Source: Rhizobiales bacterium GAS188 (GTDB taxonomy: Bacteria > Pseudomonadota > Alphaproteobacteria > Rhizobiales > Beijerinckiaceae). Taken from it: a stretch of DNA of 64,000 nt. The stretch is taken from NCBI GenBank assembly GCA_900104855.1, contig FNSS01000001.1, positions 4,588,001 to 4,652,000 of the forward strand, in the 5' to 3' direction. Shown piece after piece: positions 9,130 through 18,897 of this stretch. The notes under the pieces are model-generated. The model was not told where the DNA came from. It saw only the letters and a program-made list of their open reading frames with translations, and ran no database searches. How positions within the stretch are numbered: the stretch's first letter is position 1; each line of letters begins with the position of its first letter. Both the position numbers and the translations under genes were made by a program.

Positions 9130-9681
9130 ATCGACGAGGGGGTCGCCAGCGCCGGCAAGGCGATCAACGGCTGGCGAGTCAGCGGGCTGCCAGGCGATAG
9201 CGCCCACTACAATGGTGACTGGTTGAGGCGCGCCGTCGCCGCGAAGGCGGGCATATACGGCAACAGTCCGGAGGAGGCGACGTACCCGCTCACGCGCAAC
9301 GACGACGATGGTCAGCCGCTCGACGGCAGCCAACATGATTACACGCTGACATTCCCGCCCGACCAGCTGCCGCCGGTCAATGCCTTCTGGTCGCTGACCA
9401 TGTATGACGGGAAGACGCAGTTGCTGATCGAAAACCCGATCAACCGCTATCTGATCAATTCGCCGATGCTCCCCGGCATGAAGACGAACCCGGACGGGTC
9501 GCTGACGCTTTACATTCAGAACAAATCACCAGGTGCCGATAAGGAAGCCAACTGGCTGCCGGCTCCAAGCGGCCAGATCTATCTGGTGATGCGGCTCTAC
9601 TGGCCGAAGACGACGCCACCCTCGATCCTGCCGGCGGGCGAGGGAACATGGCAGCCGCCGGGCATTAAGCGAGCGTCGTGA
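9130..9681 (+). pseudogene. C-terminal remnant of a DUF1254/DUF1214 protein
   Basis: The translated sequence (LRRAVAAKAGIYGNSPEEATYP, then FWSLTMYDGKTQLLIENPINRY, then SPGADKEANWLPAP and MRLYWPK) is a good match to the DUF1214 end of DUF1254 family proteins, normally 350-480 residues. Only about 183 residues remain. Upstream, the frame meets a TAG at 9091-9093 and the resemblance ends near 9130. There is no proper start or SD site. This is a truncated gene, although a shortened product from an internal TTG cannot be excluded. Confidence 0.75.
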
Positions 9682-9772
9682 CGAGCAAGCACGGCCGCTG
9701 ATGTCGACCGACTGGTGAAGGCCGAGCGGTTGCAATGGGTCGTCGCACGCCGCGCAGCGTCCTTTCCCACCG

Positions 9773-10948
9773 CTACCGCTCGAGGTAGGCAGCGGTCGCC
9801 ATGCCGCCGGCGGTACACACGCCGATGATCGCTCGGCTGGCGCCGCGGCGGCCGAGCTCCATGAGCGTCTGGCCGAGATAGCGGATGCCCGACATCCCGT
9901 AAGGGTGCCCGAGCGCAACGGCGCCGCCATTGACGTTGGTGATGTCCCACGGCGTCTCGAGCTGCGCCTGGTTGTAGAGCGTCGTGACCGCGTAGGCCTC
10001 GTGCAGCTCCCACAGATCGAGGTCGCTCATGGCGAGCTGGTGCTGCTTCATGAGCTTGCGGATCGCCGGAGCGATCGCGATGCTCATCTCCTCGGGCGCG
10101 ACAGCGGCGAGTTGCATGCCGCGGAACCGGCCGAGGATGGGAAGGCCGCGTCGCGCCGCGAGGTCGGCGTCCATCATGACCACCGCCGCCGCGCCATCCG
10201 ATAGCTGCGACGCGTTGCCGGCCGTTACCGTGCCGCCCGGAGAGACGGGCTTGAGCGCGGCCAGCGCCTCGAGCGTCGTACCGGGGCGCGGGCCCTCGTC
10301 ATGATCGAGCGTGACCTCTTGCGTGTGGCTTTCCTTGGTCGCCTTGTCCGTCACCTTCATCGTGGTCGTGAAGGGCACGATCTCGGCGGCGAATTTTCCC
10401 GCCGAGATCGCTGCCGCGACGCGCTTCTGGCTCTCCACCACATAGGTGTCCTGCGCCTCGCGGCTGATGCCGTATTTCTCGGCGACGAAGTCGGCCGTCT
10501 GGTTCATCGTCCACCACACATCCGGCATGCGCTGCTGCAGCGGCTCGTAGACGAAGCCATTCATGTTCAAGTTGAACTGAACGAGGCTGATGCTTTCGAC
10601 GCCGCCGGCGATGGCGACACTGGCCTCGCCCGTGGCGATGCGATTGGCGACGATGGAGGCCGCGGTGAGGCCCGAGCCGCAGTAACGATTGATGGTCGCG
10701 CCCGGAACCGCGACGCCGAAGCCGGCCTCGAGCGCCGCGTTGCGCGCGATGTTGTGGCCGGTCGCACCTTCGGGCAAGCCACAACCGAGCACGACGTCTT
10801 CCACTTCGGCGGGGTCGATGCGGGCGCGCTCGACCACCTGGCGCAAGACATGCGCGGCGAGCGGAATGCCATGAGTCTGGTTGAGCGCTCCTCGGATTGC
10901 CTTGGCGATCCCGGTGCGGCAATAGCCGACGACAGCGACGTCTTTCAT
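9773..10948 (-). CDS. Acetyl-CoA acyltransferase (thiolase)
   Basis: This 391-residue thiolase probably acts in beta-oxidation or acetoacetyl-CoA metabolism. It carries the nucleophile Cys90 in NRYCGSG, the HEAYA motif (FadI-like HEAFA variant of NEAFA), the GHPYGMSG histidine motif and the C-terminal catalytic cysteine in CTAGGMA. The start is ATG 10948, preceded by GAGGTG at good spacing; the frame is open further upstream without a better site. It is divergent from the DUF899 gene across about 210 bases. The substrate chain length cannot be read from the sequence. Confidence 0.9.
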   Translation of the reverse strand: MKDVAVVGYCRTGIAKAIRGALNQTHGIPLAAHVLRQVVERARIDPAEVEDVVLGCGLPEGATGHNIARNAALEAGFGVAVPGATINRYCGSGLTAASIVANRIATGEASVAIAGGVESISLVQFNLNMNGFVYEPLQQRMPDVWWTMNQTADFVAEKYGISREAQDTYVVESQKRVAAAISAGKFAAEIVPFTTTMKVTDKATKESHTQEVTLDHDEGPRPGTTLEALAALKPVSPGGTVTAGNASQLSDGAAAVVMMDADLAARRGLPILGRFRGMQLAAVAPEEMSIAIAPAIRKLMKQHQLAMSDLDLWELHEAYAVTTLYNQAQLETPWDITNVNGGAVALGHPYGMSGIRYLGQTLMELGRRGASRAIIGVCTAGGMATAAYLER

Positions 10949-11160
10949 GTGATCACCTCGATCTCGACGTGAGCGATGGTTATATCGACTTGGCACAGCG
11001 CTGTCGCAGGCAAGTGCGAAGTTGCCCAATCCTCAATCGCCTCGTCATGCCGCAACCAACTCGACTTGGTGCCGCAGAATCCATAGGCAATCTTGCCAAG
11101 CCCCGTTGGAACCCGTCACCCTTCTCACGGGTTACTTTCCCCAAAGCGGAGGACCGACCG

Positions 11161-11874
11161 ATGGACGCCAAGACCGAAACCCTGACCCCGGCCGCCGAAC
11201 TCGCGCGCGACAATCCCGTCCGGATTCCCAACGAAAGCACCGAGTATCGCGCCGCCCGCACAGCCCTCCTGGCCGAGGAGATCGAGCTGCGGCGCCACAT
11301 CGAGCGCGTCGCCATCCAGCGCCGTGCCCTGCCGCCAGGTGGCGAGGTGACCGGCGACTACCGTTTCCAGGGCGAGGACGGCCCCATCGATTTCGCCGGG
11401 CTGTTCGGCGACCAGCAGACGCTCGCCGTCTACAGCTACATGTTCGGGCCGCAGCGCGAGCGCCCGTGCCCCATGTGCACCAACCTGCTGGGCGCCTGGG
11501 AGGGCAACGCCGCCGATATCGGCCAGCGCATCTCGCTCGTCGTGGTCGCACGCTCCCCAATCGAGCGCTTGATCGCATGGAAGCGCGAACGCGGCTGGAA
11601 GAACCTTCGCCTCTATAGCGACCTCAACGGCGCCTATTCCCGTGACTATTTCGGCGTCCTGCCCGACGGCTCGGAGATCCCGTCCTTCAACGTGTTCACT
11701 CGCCGCGACGGGACCGTCCGCCATTTCTGGTCCGGGGAGATGACCGGCTCTACTGCCGACCCTGGCCAGGACCCCCGAGGCGCGCCCGACCCAGCCCCGC
11801 TATGGATGGTGCTGGACTCCACACCGGAAGGGCGAGGTGGGGACTGGTATCCGAAGCTGGACTACGGCGCTTGA
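11161..11874 (+). CDS. DUF899 family thioredoxin-like protein
   Basis: The product has 237 residues. It contains the DUF899 hallmarks: an N-terminal EYRAARTALLAEEIELRRHI helix, FGPQRERPCPMCTNLLGAWE with a CPMC pair in a thioredoxin-like position, and a C-terminal tail ending in a WYPKLDY motif. Members are soluble thioredoxin-fold proteins of unknown biochemical role. The start at 11161 follows GGAGG by eight bases. It lies alone, divergent from the thiolase gene. Confidence 0.85.
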   Translation: MDAKTETLTPAAELARDNPVRIPNESTEYRAARTALLAEEIELRRHIERVAIQRRALPPGGEVTGDYRFQGEDGPIDFAGLFGDQQTLAVYSYMFGPQRERPCPMCTNLLGAWEGNAADIGQRISLVVVARSPIERLIAWKRERGWKNLRLYSDLNGAYSRDYFGVLPDGSEIPSFNVFTRRDGTVRHFWSGEMTGSTADPGQDPRGAPDPAPLWMVLDSTPEGRGGDWYPKLDYGA

Positions 11875-12090
11875 CGGCCGCTCCAACACTGTCATCTGGA
11901 CGGCCTGCTGGGCGGATTCGGCCGTCTTCACCGGGTCGTCAGCGCCCCGCAGTTGCAACCGGCATATGAGCGGTGGCACGATGCATGCCATTGTGAAGCG
12001 ATGTCGCTTCGTGCCTGCGCGCCGGGCGTGTTTGGCCTTGAGTTGCAAGGTCCCGCCGAGCGTCCCGAACCTAGGTAGAAGGAGCACCCG

Positions 12091-12861
12091 ATGTCTGCGG
12101 CGTTCGAAAAGATCACCGGCACTCGCAGCGACGCCGTCCGCAAAGCTCGCGTGGATCTCGCGGCGGCGCTGCGGCTCGCGGTCGTCAATGGCTTCCACGA
12201 GGGAATCGACAACCATTTCACCTTGGCGACGCCGGGCAGCTCCGGGAGCTTTTTGCTGAATCCCTACGGCCTGCATTGGTCGGAGGTCCGCGCCAGCGAT
12301 CTGCTGGAGGTCGATTTCGACGGCAACCTGGTCGGCGGTGCAGGGATCCCCGACCGAACGGCGGTCTGCATTCACGGGCCGATCCACAAGCGCGGCTTCG
12401 CCTGCGTGCTGCACACCCATATGCCCTTCGCCACGGCCCTGACCCAGCTGGAAGATATGACGGTGGAGATGATCGGCCAGACCGCCTTGGGGTTTCATGG
12501 CGATATTGCTTACGACTATGCCTATGACGGCTTGGCGCTCGACATGGATGAAGGTGAGCGGATGGCCGAGATCATGGGTAAGAAGCCCGTGCTCATGCTG
12601 GCGAATCATGGCGTGATCGTCTGTGGCAAATCGGTCGCCGACGCTTTCCACAGCCTCTATTTCCTGGAGCGTGCCTGCCAGACACAAATTCTGGCGATGT
12701 CCACCGGCAAGCCGATGCGTCGCCTATCGCCGGAGGTCGTGGAGAAGACTCGCCGTCAATTCGGAAACGTGACGCTGCCGGAAGGCCAGAACGCCCATGA
12801 CTATCATTTCGCGGCATTGAAGCGGCTGCTCGACCGGCGCGAGCCGGATTATGCGGATTGA
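12091..12861 (+). CDS. Class II aldolase/adducin family protein
   Basis: This 256-residue cytosolic enzyme belongs to the fuculose-phosphate aldolase/adducin-head fold. The zinc-binding histidines appear in VLHTHMPFATAL (His-x-His) and LMLANHGVIVCG. The N-terminal segment has the family glycine/Asn region (FHEGIDNHFTLATPG). These enzymes cleave or epimerise small hydroxy-aldehyde phosphates or act as dehydratases; the substrate cannot be predicted. The start follows AAGGAG by seven bases. Its neighbours give no pathway clue. Confidence 0.85.
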   Translation: MSAAFEKITGTRSDAVRKARVDLAAALRLAVVNGFHEGIDNHFTLATPGSSGSFLLNPYGLHWSEVRASDLLEVDFDGNLVGGAGIPDRTAVCIHGPIHKRGFACVLHTHMPFATALTQLEDMTVEMIGQTALGFHGDIAYDYAYDGLALDMDEGERMAEIMGKKPVLMLANHGVIVCGKSVADAFHSLYFLERACQTQILAMSTGKPMRRLSPEVVEKTRRQFGNVTLPEGQNAHDYHFAALKRLLDRREPDYAD

Positions 12862-12948
12862 AGGCTGGCGGGCAGGCCGATGGCGGTCGGGTGACAGGCA
12901 TGCGAAATACAAGATATTCGCAACGGGCCTCTGACCTTGGCGACTAGA

Positions 12949-14013
12949 TTAGACCGCGAGCGCCGGCGCCTGAAGGGCGACATGTTTGAGGCTCCAGGCC
13001 GTCTCCTGCCCGGCGAGGAAAGGCCGCAACCCATCCGGTCCGCCGATCTCGCTGGCGACGCGGCTCGGCCTGCGCCGCAAGGTCACGGTCCCCTCATTCA
13101 GGGGGAGGCCATAGAAGCGCGGGCCGTTGATCGAGGCGAAGTCTTCGAGCTGGTCGAGCGCGCCCTCTTCGGCGAAGACCTGCGCGTAGCATTCGAGAGC
13201 GACGGGCGCGTTGAAGATGCCGGCGCATCCGCACTCCGCTTCCTTGGCGCTGATCCGGTGGGGGGCCGTGTCGGTGCCGAGGAAGAAGCAGGGCGCACCT
13301 GAGGTCGCGGCCCGGCGCAGCGCCAGGCGGTGATGCTCGCGCTTGGCGACCGGCAGGCAATAGGCATGCGGGCGCAGGCCGCCGGCGAACATGGCATTGC
13401 GGTTGATCATGAGATGATGCGGCGTGATCGTCGCACCGACCCGGCCGCCCTGGGCCGGCACGAAGGCCGCGGCTTCGGCGGTGGTGATGTGCTCCATCAC
13501 GACCTTTAGCCCTTGATGGCGTCGCAGCAGAGGCTCGAGCTGCTTCTCCATGAAGACGCGCTCGCGGTCGAAGATATCGACGCCGGGATCGGTCGCTTCG
13601 CCATGCACCAGGAGCGGCATGCCGATCCGCTCCATGCGTGCCAGCACCTTGTCGATGCGGGCGAGATCCGTGACCCCATGATGGGCATTGGTGGTCGCGC
13701 CGGCCGGATAGAGCTTGGCTGCGACGAACAGGCCCTCTTCATGGCCGCGCGCCAGCTCGTCGGGATCGGTCGCGTCGGTGAGATAGCAGGTCATCAGCGG
13801 CTCGAAATCCGAGCCTTTTGGAAGGGCCGTCAGGATGCGTCCGCGATAGGCGCGCGCCGCCTCGGGCGTCGTCACCGGCGGCACGAGATTCGGCATGATG
13901 ATGGCCCGACGGAACTGCGCCGCCGTGAAGGGCAGGACCGTCGCCAGCATATCGCCGTCGCGCAAATGCACATGCCAGTCGTCCGGCCTGCGGATCGTGA
14001 TCGTGGTGAGCAT
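12949..14013 (-). CDS. pyrC: Dihydroorotase (class II), pyrimidine biosynthesis
   Basis: The 354-residue enzyme catalyses the reversible cyclisation of carbamoyl-aspartate to dihydroorotate in de novo pyrimidine synthesis. The metal site is visible: DDWHVHLRDG (His14, His16), AAKLYPAG with Lys100 as the carbamylated bridging lysine, LLVHGE, VMEHITT and LGTDTAPH with the catalytic Asp. The length fits the E. coli PyrC type. The ATG lies only six bases after the antitoxin stop on the same strand, with no strong SD of its own, so co-transcription and translational coupling with the toxin-antitoxin pair is likely. Confidence 0.95.
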   Translation of the reverse strand: MLTTITIRRPDDWHVHLRDGDMLATVLPFTAAQFRRAIIMPNLVPPVTTPEAARAYRGRILTALPKGSDFEPLMTCYLTDATDPDELARGHEEGLFVAAKLYPAGATTNAHHGVTDLARIDKVLARMERIGMPLLVHGEATDPGVDIFDRERVFMEKQLEPLLRRHQGLKVVMEHITTAEAAAFVPAQGGRVGATITPHHLMINRNAMFAGGLRPHAYCLPVAKREHHRLALRRAATSGAPCFFLGTDTAPHRISAKEAECGCAGIFNAPVALECYAQVFAEEGALDQLEDFASINGPRFYGLPLNEGTVTLRRRPSRVASEIGGPDGLRPFLAGQETAWSLKHVALQAPALAV

Positions 14014-14019
14014 CGGGCG

Positions 14020-14325
14020 TCACGCGGCTTCGGGAATCGGCTCGACCTTGAGGCGGACACCGAGCGCGCCCATGACCTTCAGAATCGTCGCAAACTCGGG
14101 ATTGCTCTCTGAGCGCAGCGATTTGTAGAGGCTGGCACGCGTCAGGCGTGCGTCCTTCGCCACTTGCGACATGCCACGGGATCGGGCGATGTCCCCAAGC
14201 GCCGCGACAATAAGGGCCGGGTCCCCTTCCTCGAGGGCGGCTTCAAGGTAGCCAGCAATGGCCTTCTTGGTGGTGAGCCGAGCGGCCGGGTCCCAACGCG
14301 TCGTCTTGATCGTTGTCTTTGCCAT
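14020..14325 (-). CDS. HigA-type addiction-module antitoxin
   Basis: The 101-residue protein matches the HI1420-type putative addiction module antidote family: an N-terminal segment (RWDPAARLTTKKAIAGYLEA) and a helix-turn-helix in the C-terminal half (SQVAKDARLTRASLYKSL). It should bind the toxin and repress its own promoter. The start follows GGAG by eight bases and lies five bases after the toxin stop. The toxin-first order is usual for HigBA. The stop is six bases ahead of pyrC. Confidence 0.88.
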   Translation of the reverse strand: MAKTTIKTTRWDPAARLTTKKAIAGYLEAALEEGDPALIVAALGDIARSRGMSQVAKDARLTRASLYKSLRSESNPEFATILKVMGALGVRLKVEPIPEAA

Positions 14326-14330
14326 CGTCT

Positions 14331-14624
14331 CTACTCCAAAGAGGACGCTAAGCCCTTTGCGGCCTTGATGTCGCGGCGCTGGCTACCCTTGTCACCACCG
14401 CACAACAAGATGATCAGCGCCTTTGCGCGCCTGATAAAATAGACCCGATATCCCGGGCCGTAGTCGATCCGCAGCTCGCTCACCCCTTCGCCGACCGGCC
14501 TTACGTCGCCCGGGTTGCCAAGGGACAGGCGGCGGATACGGATATCGATGCGATCCTTCGCCTTGTCGTCTCTGAGGGATGCGAACCATTCCGCAAAAAC
14601 CTCTGTCTGGCGAACTTCGATCAC
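14331..14624 (-). CDS. HigB/RelE-type toxin (HI1419 family)
   Basis: This 97-residue protein has the RelE-superfamily pattern: EWFASLRDDKAKDRI, then VSELRIDYGPGYRVYF, then ALIILLCGGDKGSQRRDI. Members are ribosome-associated mRNA interferases. The start is GTG 14624, just after a GAGG. The essential basic and Tyr/Arg residues of the family appear present, so the toxin looks intact. The partner antitoxin follows after five bases. Confidence 0.88.
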   Translation of the reverse strand: MIEVRQTEVFAEWFASLRDDKAKDRIDIRIRRLSLGNPGDVRPVGEGVSELRIDYGPGYRVYFIRRAKALIILLCGGDKGSQRRDIKAAKGLASSLE

Positions 14625-14774
14625 GCCTCACTATGTATCCATGTGGAGACAGGCAGTCAACCGCCGCGAGATGACTTCCGATGCCTGTGCTCTCGCCTCT
14701 ACTCGGCGCGATGGCGCGCATCCTGCAAGCAGGCTATCTCGACTGAGACAAGCGGCAAGCAGCAGGACCGATTC

Positions 14775-15182
14775 ATGACCTCGACCACCAAGCACCCGAC
14801 CGGGATTCCGGCCTTGCGCACCATTGCGATGCCGCGCGACGCCAATGCCAATGGCGATATCTTCGGCGGCTGGCTGCTGGCGCAGATGGATCTCGCCGGC
14901 GCCGTCATCGCCCATGAGCGGGCCTATGGCCGGACCGCGACGGTCGCCATCGAGGCTTTGTCCTTCCTGGCGCCGGTGCGGATCGGCGACACGGTGAGCT
15001 GCTATGCCGAATTGGTGCGGACCGGCCGCTCATCGATGCGGGTCAAGATCGAGACCTTCGTGCGCCGCCACGGCGATCTGAGCGTCGTGAAGGTCACCGA
15101 GGGTCTCTTCACCTATGTGGCGATCGACACCGAAGGGCGTCCGCGCCCACTCGCCGCGCCCGAGCCGCACTCGGCGGAATAA
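14775..15182 (+). CDS. Acyl-CoA thioesterase (YciA-like hotdog fold)
   Basis: The 135-residue cytosolic protein has the YciA/BFIT-like hotdog motif: MPRDANANGDIFGGWLLAQMD, with the catalytic Asp in NGDIFGGW. RxGDxVSCYAE-type strands and VTEGLFTYVAID follow. It hydrolyses acyl-CoAs of varied chain length. ATG 14775 follows AGGA by eight bases; the frame is open upstream but loses family resemblance. Confidence 0.88.
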   Translation: MTSTTKHPTGIPALRTIAMPRDANANGDIFGGWLLAQMDLAGAVIAHERAYGRTATVAIEALSFLAPVRIGDTVSCYAELVRTGRSSMRVKIETFVRRHGDLSVVKVTEGLFTYVAIDTEGRPRPLAAPEPHSAE

Positions 15183-15597
15183 GACCGGGACCGAAAGGGG
15201 GCTGTCGGGGCTCGCGGGTTGTCAATAAATCGTTCGATTTAAAGAACGACGGAGATGGGAAACAACATGCTCCTGTGGGTGTGCTGTGTAGAAGATTATG
15301 TTCGGAGCCCTGAGAACGGGCCAGTTCGTTGGCGAATTGACCGCGTCTACCCATGGCGTTTGCGAGTCAGCTTGAAGTCCATGTGCTCATGACTGGCGAA
15401 GCCGGACACCTTCAGGATCATGGTCGAAATTCGGCAGAAGATATCGGATTCTTCTTCTTGGGTAATCCATAAAGGGCATTTCTGCTCCGAAATGGCGTTC
15501 GATAAAAAGAACATTCTGCTTGACCTCGGCCCTCTCGGCATGGATGCTTGCGACGGGTTCCATTGCCACTTTCCGCTACCTCGCCGAGGAGGCTCAG
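15183..15597. other. 415-base gap with one inverted repeat
   Basis: No convincing gene was seen. An inverted repeat TCGTTC-N8-GAACGA lies at 15230-15249, in an AT-rich patch about 50 bases past the thioesterase stop. It could be a weak hairpin or an operator. A 39-codon frame from about 15270 has only a marginal ribosome site and was not accepted. Confidence 0.4.
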
Positions 15598-15888
15598 ATG
15601 TCGATCGTTCTGAAGGTCAATTATCGGCTGGCCAGCGATGTGGAGGCGCAGCTTCGCGGGGACGCGACGCAGGCCGGGCTCGATTGGGAGATCCCGATCG
15701 GGGGCGGCAGGCGCGGCGGCGTCTACTTCTTCGACGACAAGCTGAGCGCGGGCGCCTGGCAGGAAGGATTTTCGCGTCGCATCGCCGAGGCCGGCGGCTC
15801 GCAGATCACGATCCGCAGCTTCGAGGTGAACGAAACCTCGAGCGCTGCCGCGGGTAGGCGGCCCGTCAAGCTGCGCCGCGTCGCCTGA
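15598..15888 (+). CDS. Small hypothetical protein, 96 residues
   Basis: It starts MSIVLKVNYRLASDV after GAGGAGG, a very good ribosome site. The middle has a Gly/Arg stretch (PIGGGRRGGVYFFDDKL), and the C-terminal end is basic (RRPVKLRRVA). No signal peptide or membrane segment is present. I do not recognise the family. It stands alone, convergent with the enoyl-CoA hydratase gene. Confidence 0.6.
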   Translation: MSIVLKVNYRLASDVEAQLRGDATQAGLDWEIPIGGGRRGGVYFFDDKLSAGAWQEGFSRRIAEAGGSQITIRSFEVNETSSAAAGRRPVKLRRVA

Positions 15889-15923
15889 GCGAGGCAAGCG
15901 CCTGGGTTCTGCTCCAATCTTCG

Positions 15924-16733
15924 TCACACCGGGCTGTCGGGGGTGAAATTCGGCCGCCGGCGCTCGCGCAGCGAAGCGATGCCTTCGCGCACATCCGGCC
16001 CCTTGAAGCCGAGAAATTCGAGGGCGAGAGAAGCATCGAATGTCGGCCCCGCGAGACGCAACCAATTGTGCAAAGCATATTTGGTCCAGCGGATCGCGGT
16101 CGGGGATCCTGCCGCCAGGCGTCTGGCGATCTCGAGCGACTTTTCGTGCAGCTCGCTGTCCTCGACGCAAAGCGAGACGAGGCCGATGCGCTCGGCCTCC
16201 TCTCCGTTCAGGGGCTCGCACAGCAGCAGGTGGTATTTGGCCTTGGCGAGGCCGCATAGCAGCGGCCAGACGATCGCCGCGTGGTCGCCGGCGGCGACGC
16301 CGAGGCGCGTATGGCCGTCGATGATGCGGGTCGATTTCGCCGCGATGGACACATCGGCCAAGAGACCGCAGACGAGGCCTGCTCCGACCGCCGGTCCCTG
16401 CATGGCCGAGACGATCGGCTTGCCGCAATTGATGAGGTTGTAGACGAGGTCGCGCGCCTCCTTCCAGACGCGGGTGAGGACGGTGAAGTCCTCGGTCATC
16501 TCCTGCACGAGATCGAGATCGCCGCCTGCCGAGAAGGCCTCTCCGGCGCCGCGGATGATGACTGCCGAGACTGTGGGGTCGGCGTCCACGTCGCGCCAGA
16601 TATGCGTCAATTCCTCATGCATGGCGGCGTCGGCGGCGTTCAGCCGCTTGGGGCTGTCCATCATGACGCGCAGGATGCGCTCCTCCGGACGGTCGATCTT
16701 CAAGCGCCGATAGGCCGCGTAGCGATCGCTCAT
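15924..16733 (-). CDS. Enoyl-CoA hydratase/isomerase family protein
   Basis: The 269-residue crotonase-fold protein has the oxyanion-hole motifs [14 protein letters not shown] and [22 protein letters not shown]. The hydration glutamates of classic hydratases are not in the usual context ([16 protein letters not shown]), so it may be a different crotonase activity. The start is ATG 16733, preceded by GGGAGA; the frame is open about 77 codons further without family sequence. It is divergent from ilvD. Confidence 0.88.
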   Translation of the reverse strand: MSDRYAAYRRLKIDRPEERILRVMMDSPKRLNAADAAMHEELTHIWRDVDADPTVSAVIIRGAGEAFSAGGDLDLVQEMTEDFTVLTRVWKEARDLVYNLINCGKPIVSAMQGPAVGAGLVCGLLADVSIAAKSTRIIDGHTRLGVAAGDHAAIVWPLLCGLAKAKYHLLLCEPLNGEEAERIGLVSLCVEDSELHEKSLEIARRLAAGSPTAIRWTKYALHNWLRLAGPTFDASLALEFLGFKGPDVREGIASLRERRRPNFTPDSPV

Positions 16734-16973
16734 TGGGTTTTCTCCCGGTGTTTCCACAAAGCCTGATGCAAAATCGGTCTTGCCCATCTTGCCGATGGCG
16801 GCATGGCGATGGCAATCCGCAATGGCGGCTGACCGATCGCTGCGCGCGGACAGGGGAGGCGATATCGGCCCCCTTCGCGGCAAACATGGCTGCCAACCGT
16901 TGAACGCGGCTTCTCCTCCGGTGTAGAGCATAGCCCCGATTGGCTTCGAAGCAGGACATCCCAAGGACCTCCT

Positions 16974-18830
16974 ATGCCGCGATATCGTTCACGCACCACC
17001 ACACATGGCCGCAACATGGCGGGTGCGCGGGGTCTTTGGCGCGCCACCGGCATGAAGGATGAGGATTTCGGCAAGCCGATCATCGCGGTGGTGAACTCCT
17101 TCACCCAATTCGTTCCGGGCCATGTGCACCTCAAGGATCTCGGCCAGCTCGTGGCGCGCGAGATCGAGAAGGCCGGCGGTGTCGCCAAGGAGTTCAACAC
17201 CATCGCGGTCGATGACGGCATCGCAATGGGCCATGACGGCATGCTCTACAGCCTGCCGTCGCGCGAGATCATCGCCGACAGCGTCGAGTATATGGCGAAC
17301 GCCCATTGCGTCGACGGGCTGGTCTGCATCTCGAACTGCGACAAGATCACGCCCGGCATGCTGATGGCGACGCTGCGCCTCAACCTGCCGACCGTGTTCG
17401 TCTCGGGCGGCCCCATGGAGGCCGGCAAGGTCAAGCTGCGCGGCAAGACGAAGGCGCTCGATCTCGTCGATGCCATGGTGGCGGCCGCCGATACGAGCAT
17501 TGCCGACGAGGAGGTGGAGGTCATCGAGCGCTCGGCCTGCCCGACCTGCGGCTCCTGCTCCGGCATGTTCACGGCGAATTCCATGAACTGCCTCACCGAG
17601 GCGCTCGGCCTCGCCCTGCCGGGCAACGGCACCGTGCTTGCGACCCATGCGGACCGCAAGCGGCTATTCGTCGAGGCGGGCCATCTGATCGTCGACCTGA
17701 CGCGGCGCTACTATGAAGAGGACGATGAGAGCGTGCTGCCGCGCCAGATCGCGGGCTTCGAAGCCTTCGAGAACGCCATGACGCTCGATATCGCCATGGG
17801 CGGATCGACGAACACCGTGCTGCATCTGCTGGCGGCCGCGCATGAGGGGCAAGTGGATTTCACCATGCGCGACATCGACCGCTTGTCGCGTCGCGTGCCT
17901 GTGCTGTGCAAGGTCGCCCCCTCGGTGGCCGATGTGCATATGGAGGATGTGCACCGGGCCGGCGGCGTGATGGCGATATTGGGCGAGCTCGATCGGGCGG
18001 GGCTTCTGCACCGCGAGGTCGGCACGGTGCATGAGAAGAGCCTCGCCGAGGCGCTCGAGCGCTGGGATGTCCGTCGCAGCTCGAGCGACAGCGTGCGCAC
18101 CTTCTATCGCGCCGCTCCGGGCGGCATTCCGACCACCATCGCCTTCAGCCAGGAGCGTCGCTATGACGAGGTCGATACCGACCGCGTGAAGGGCGCGCTG
18201 CGTGACGCCGAACATGCCTTCTCGCGCGATGGCGGCCTCGCGGTTCTCTACGGCAACCTCGCGACCGAGGGGTGCATCGTCAAGACGGCCGGCGTCGATG
18301 CCTCGATCCTGACCTTCTCAGGCCCGGCGCGCATCTTCGAGAGCCAGGATGCGGCGGTCGCCGGCATCCTCGGCGGCAAGATCGTGCCAGGCGATATCGT
18401 GCTCATCCGCTATGAGGGGCCGCGCGGCGGTCCCGGCATGCAGGAGATGCTCTACCCGACGAGCTATCTGAAATCGAAGGGGCTCGGCAAAGCCTGTGCG
18501 CTCGTCACCGACGGCCGGTTCTCGGGCGGTTCGTCTGGCCTGTCGATCGGCCATGTGTCGCCCGAGGCCGCGGCCGGCGGCACCATTGCGCTGGTCGAAG
18601 ACGGGGACGTCATCGAGATCGACATTCCGGCCCGCCGCATCCATCTCGCCGTGCCGGAAGATGAGCTCGAGCGCCGCCGCGCCGCCATGCAGGCGCTGGG
18701 CGACAAGGCCTTCAAGCCAGGCGGACGCGAACGAAAAGTCTCGTCGGCGCTGCAGGCCTATGCGGCCCTCACCACCAGCGCCTCGCGCGGAGCCGTCCGC
18801 GATGTCGGGCAGCTGACGCGCAAGGGCTGA
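16974..18830 (+). CDS. ilvD: Dihydroxy-acid dehydratase (branched-chain amino-acid synthesis)
   Basis: The 618-residue enzyme converts dihydroxy-isovalerate and dihydroxy-methylvalerate to the 2-keto acids in valine, isoleucine and leucine synthesis. Visible hallmarks are [13 protein letters not shown] and [19 protein letters not shown], which carry the iron-sulfur cysteines. The conserved [11 protein letters not shown]-like region and the C-terminal [21 protein letters not shown] are also present. The length matches full-size IlvD. AAGGA precedes the ATG by eight bases. Confidence 0.96.
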   Translation: MPRYRSRTTTHGRNMAGARGLWRATGMKDEDFGKPIIAVVNSFTQFVPGHVHLKDLGQLVAREIEKAGGVAKEFNTIAVDDGIAMGHDGMLYSLPSREIIADSVEYMANAHCVDGLVCISNCDKITPGMLMATLRLNLPTVFVSGGPMEAGKVKLRGKTKALDLVDAMVAAADTSIADEEVEVIERSACPTCGSCSGMFTANSMNCLTEALGLALPGNGTVLATHADRKRLFVEAGHLIVDLTRRYYEEDDESVLPRQIAGFEAFENAMTLDIAMGGSTNTVLHLLAAAHEGQVDFTMRDIDRLSRRVPVLCKVAPSVADVHMEDVHRAGGVMAILGELDRAGLLHREVGTVHEKSLAEALERWDVRRSSSDSVRTFYRAAPGGIPTTIAFSQERRYDEVDTDRVKGALRDAEHAFSRDGGLAVLYGNLATEGCIVKTAGVDASILTFSGPARIFESQDAAVAGILGGKIVPGDIVLIRYEGPRGGPGMQEMLYPTSYLKSKGLGKACALVTDGRFSGGSSGLSIGHVSPEAAAGGTIALVEDGDVIEIDIPARRIHLAVPEDELERRRAAMQALGDKAFKPGGRERKVSSALQAYAALTTSASRGAVRDVGQLTRKG

Positions 18831-18884
18831 GACGAGATCACGGTCTGCGACGAGATCATGGTCTGCGACGAGATCACGGTCTGC
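18831..18884. repeat. Three 18-bp tandem repeats
   Basis: The unit GACGAGATCACGGTCTGC occurs three times in a row (18831, 18849, 18867); the middle copy has one change. The array begins right at the ilvD stop and fills most of the gap to the convergent nucleoside hydrolase gene. It may be a slippage product. No palindrome or terminator is visible in it. Confidence 0.85.
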
Positions 18885-18897
18885 GACGCTTGCGCCT

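Noticed and set aside
8512-9336. 274-codon frame on the minus strand
   Set aside because: It covers the GST and DUF1254 remnants in another frame; the composition is Arg-rich and no motif is present.
10897-11160. Longer N-terminus for the DUF899 protein
   Set aside because: Family sequence and the SD site (GGAGG) both point to ATG 11161.
15270-15389. 39-codon frame with an ATG in the gap after the thioesterase
   Set aside because: The ribosome site is marginal, the length is short and no recognisable pattern is present.
18831-18884. Short CRISPR-like array
   Set aside because: The 18-bp units are directly adjacent with no spacers, so this is a simple tandem repeat.
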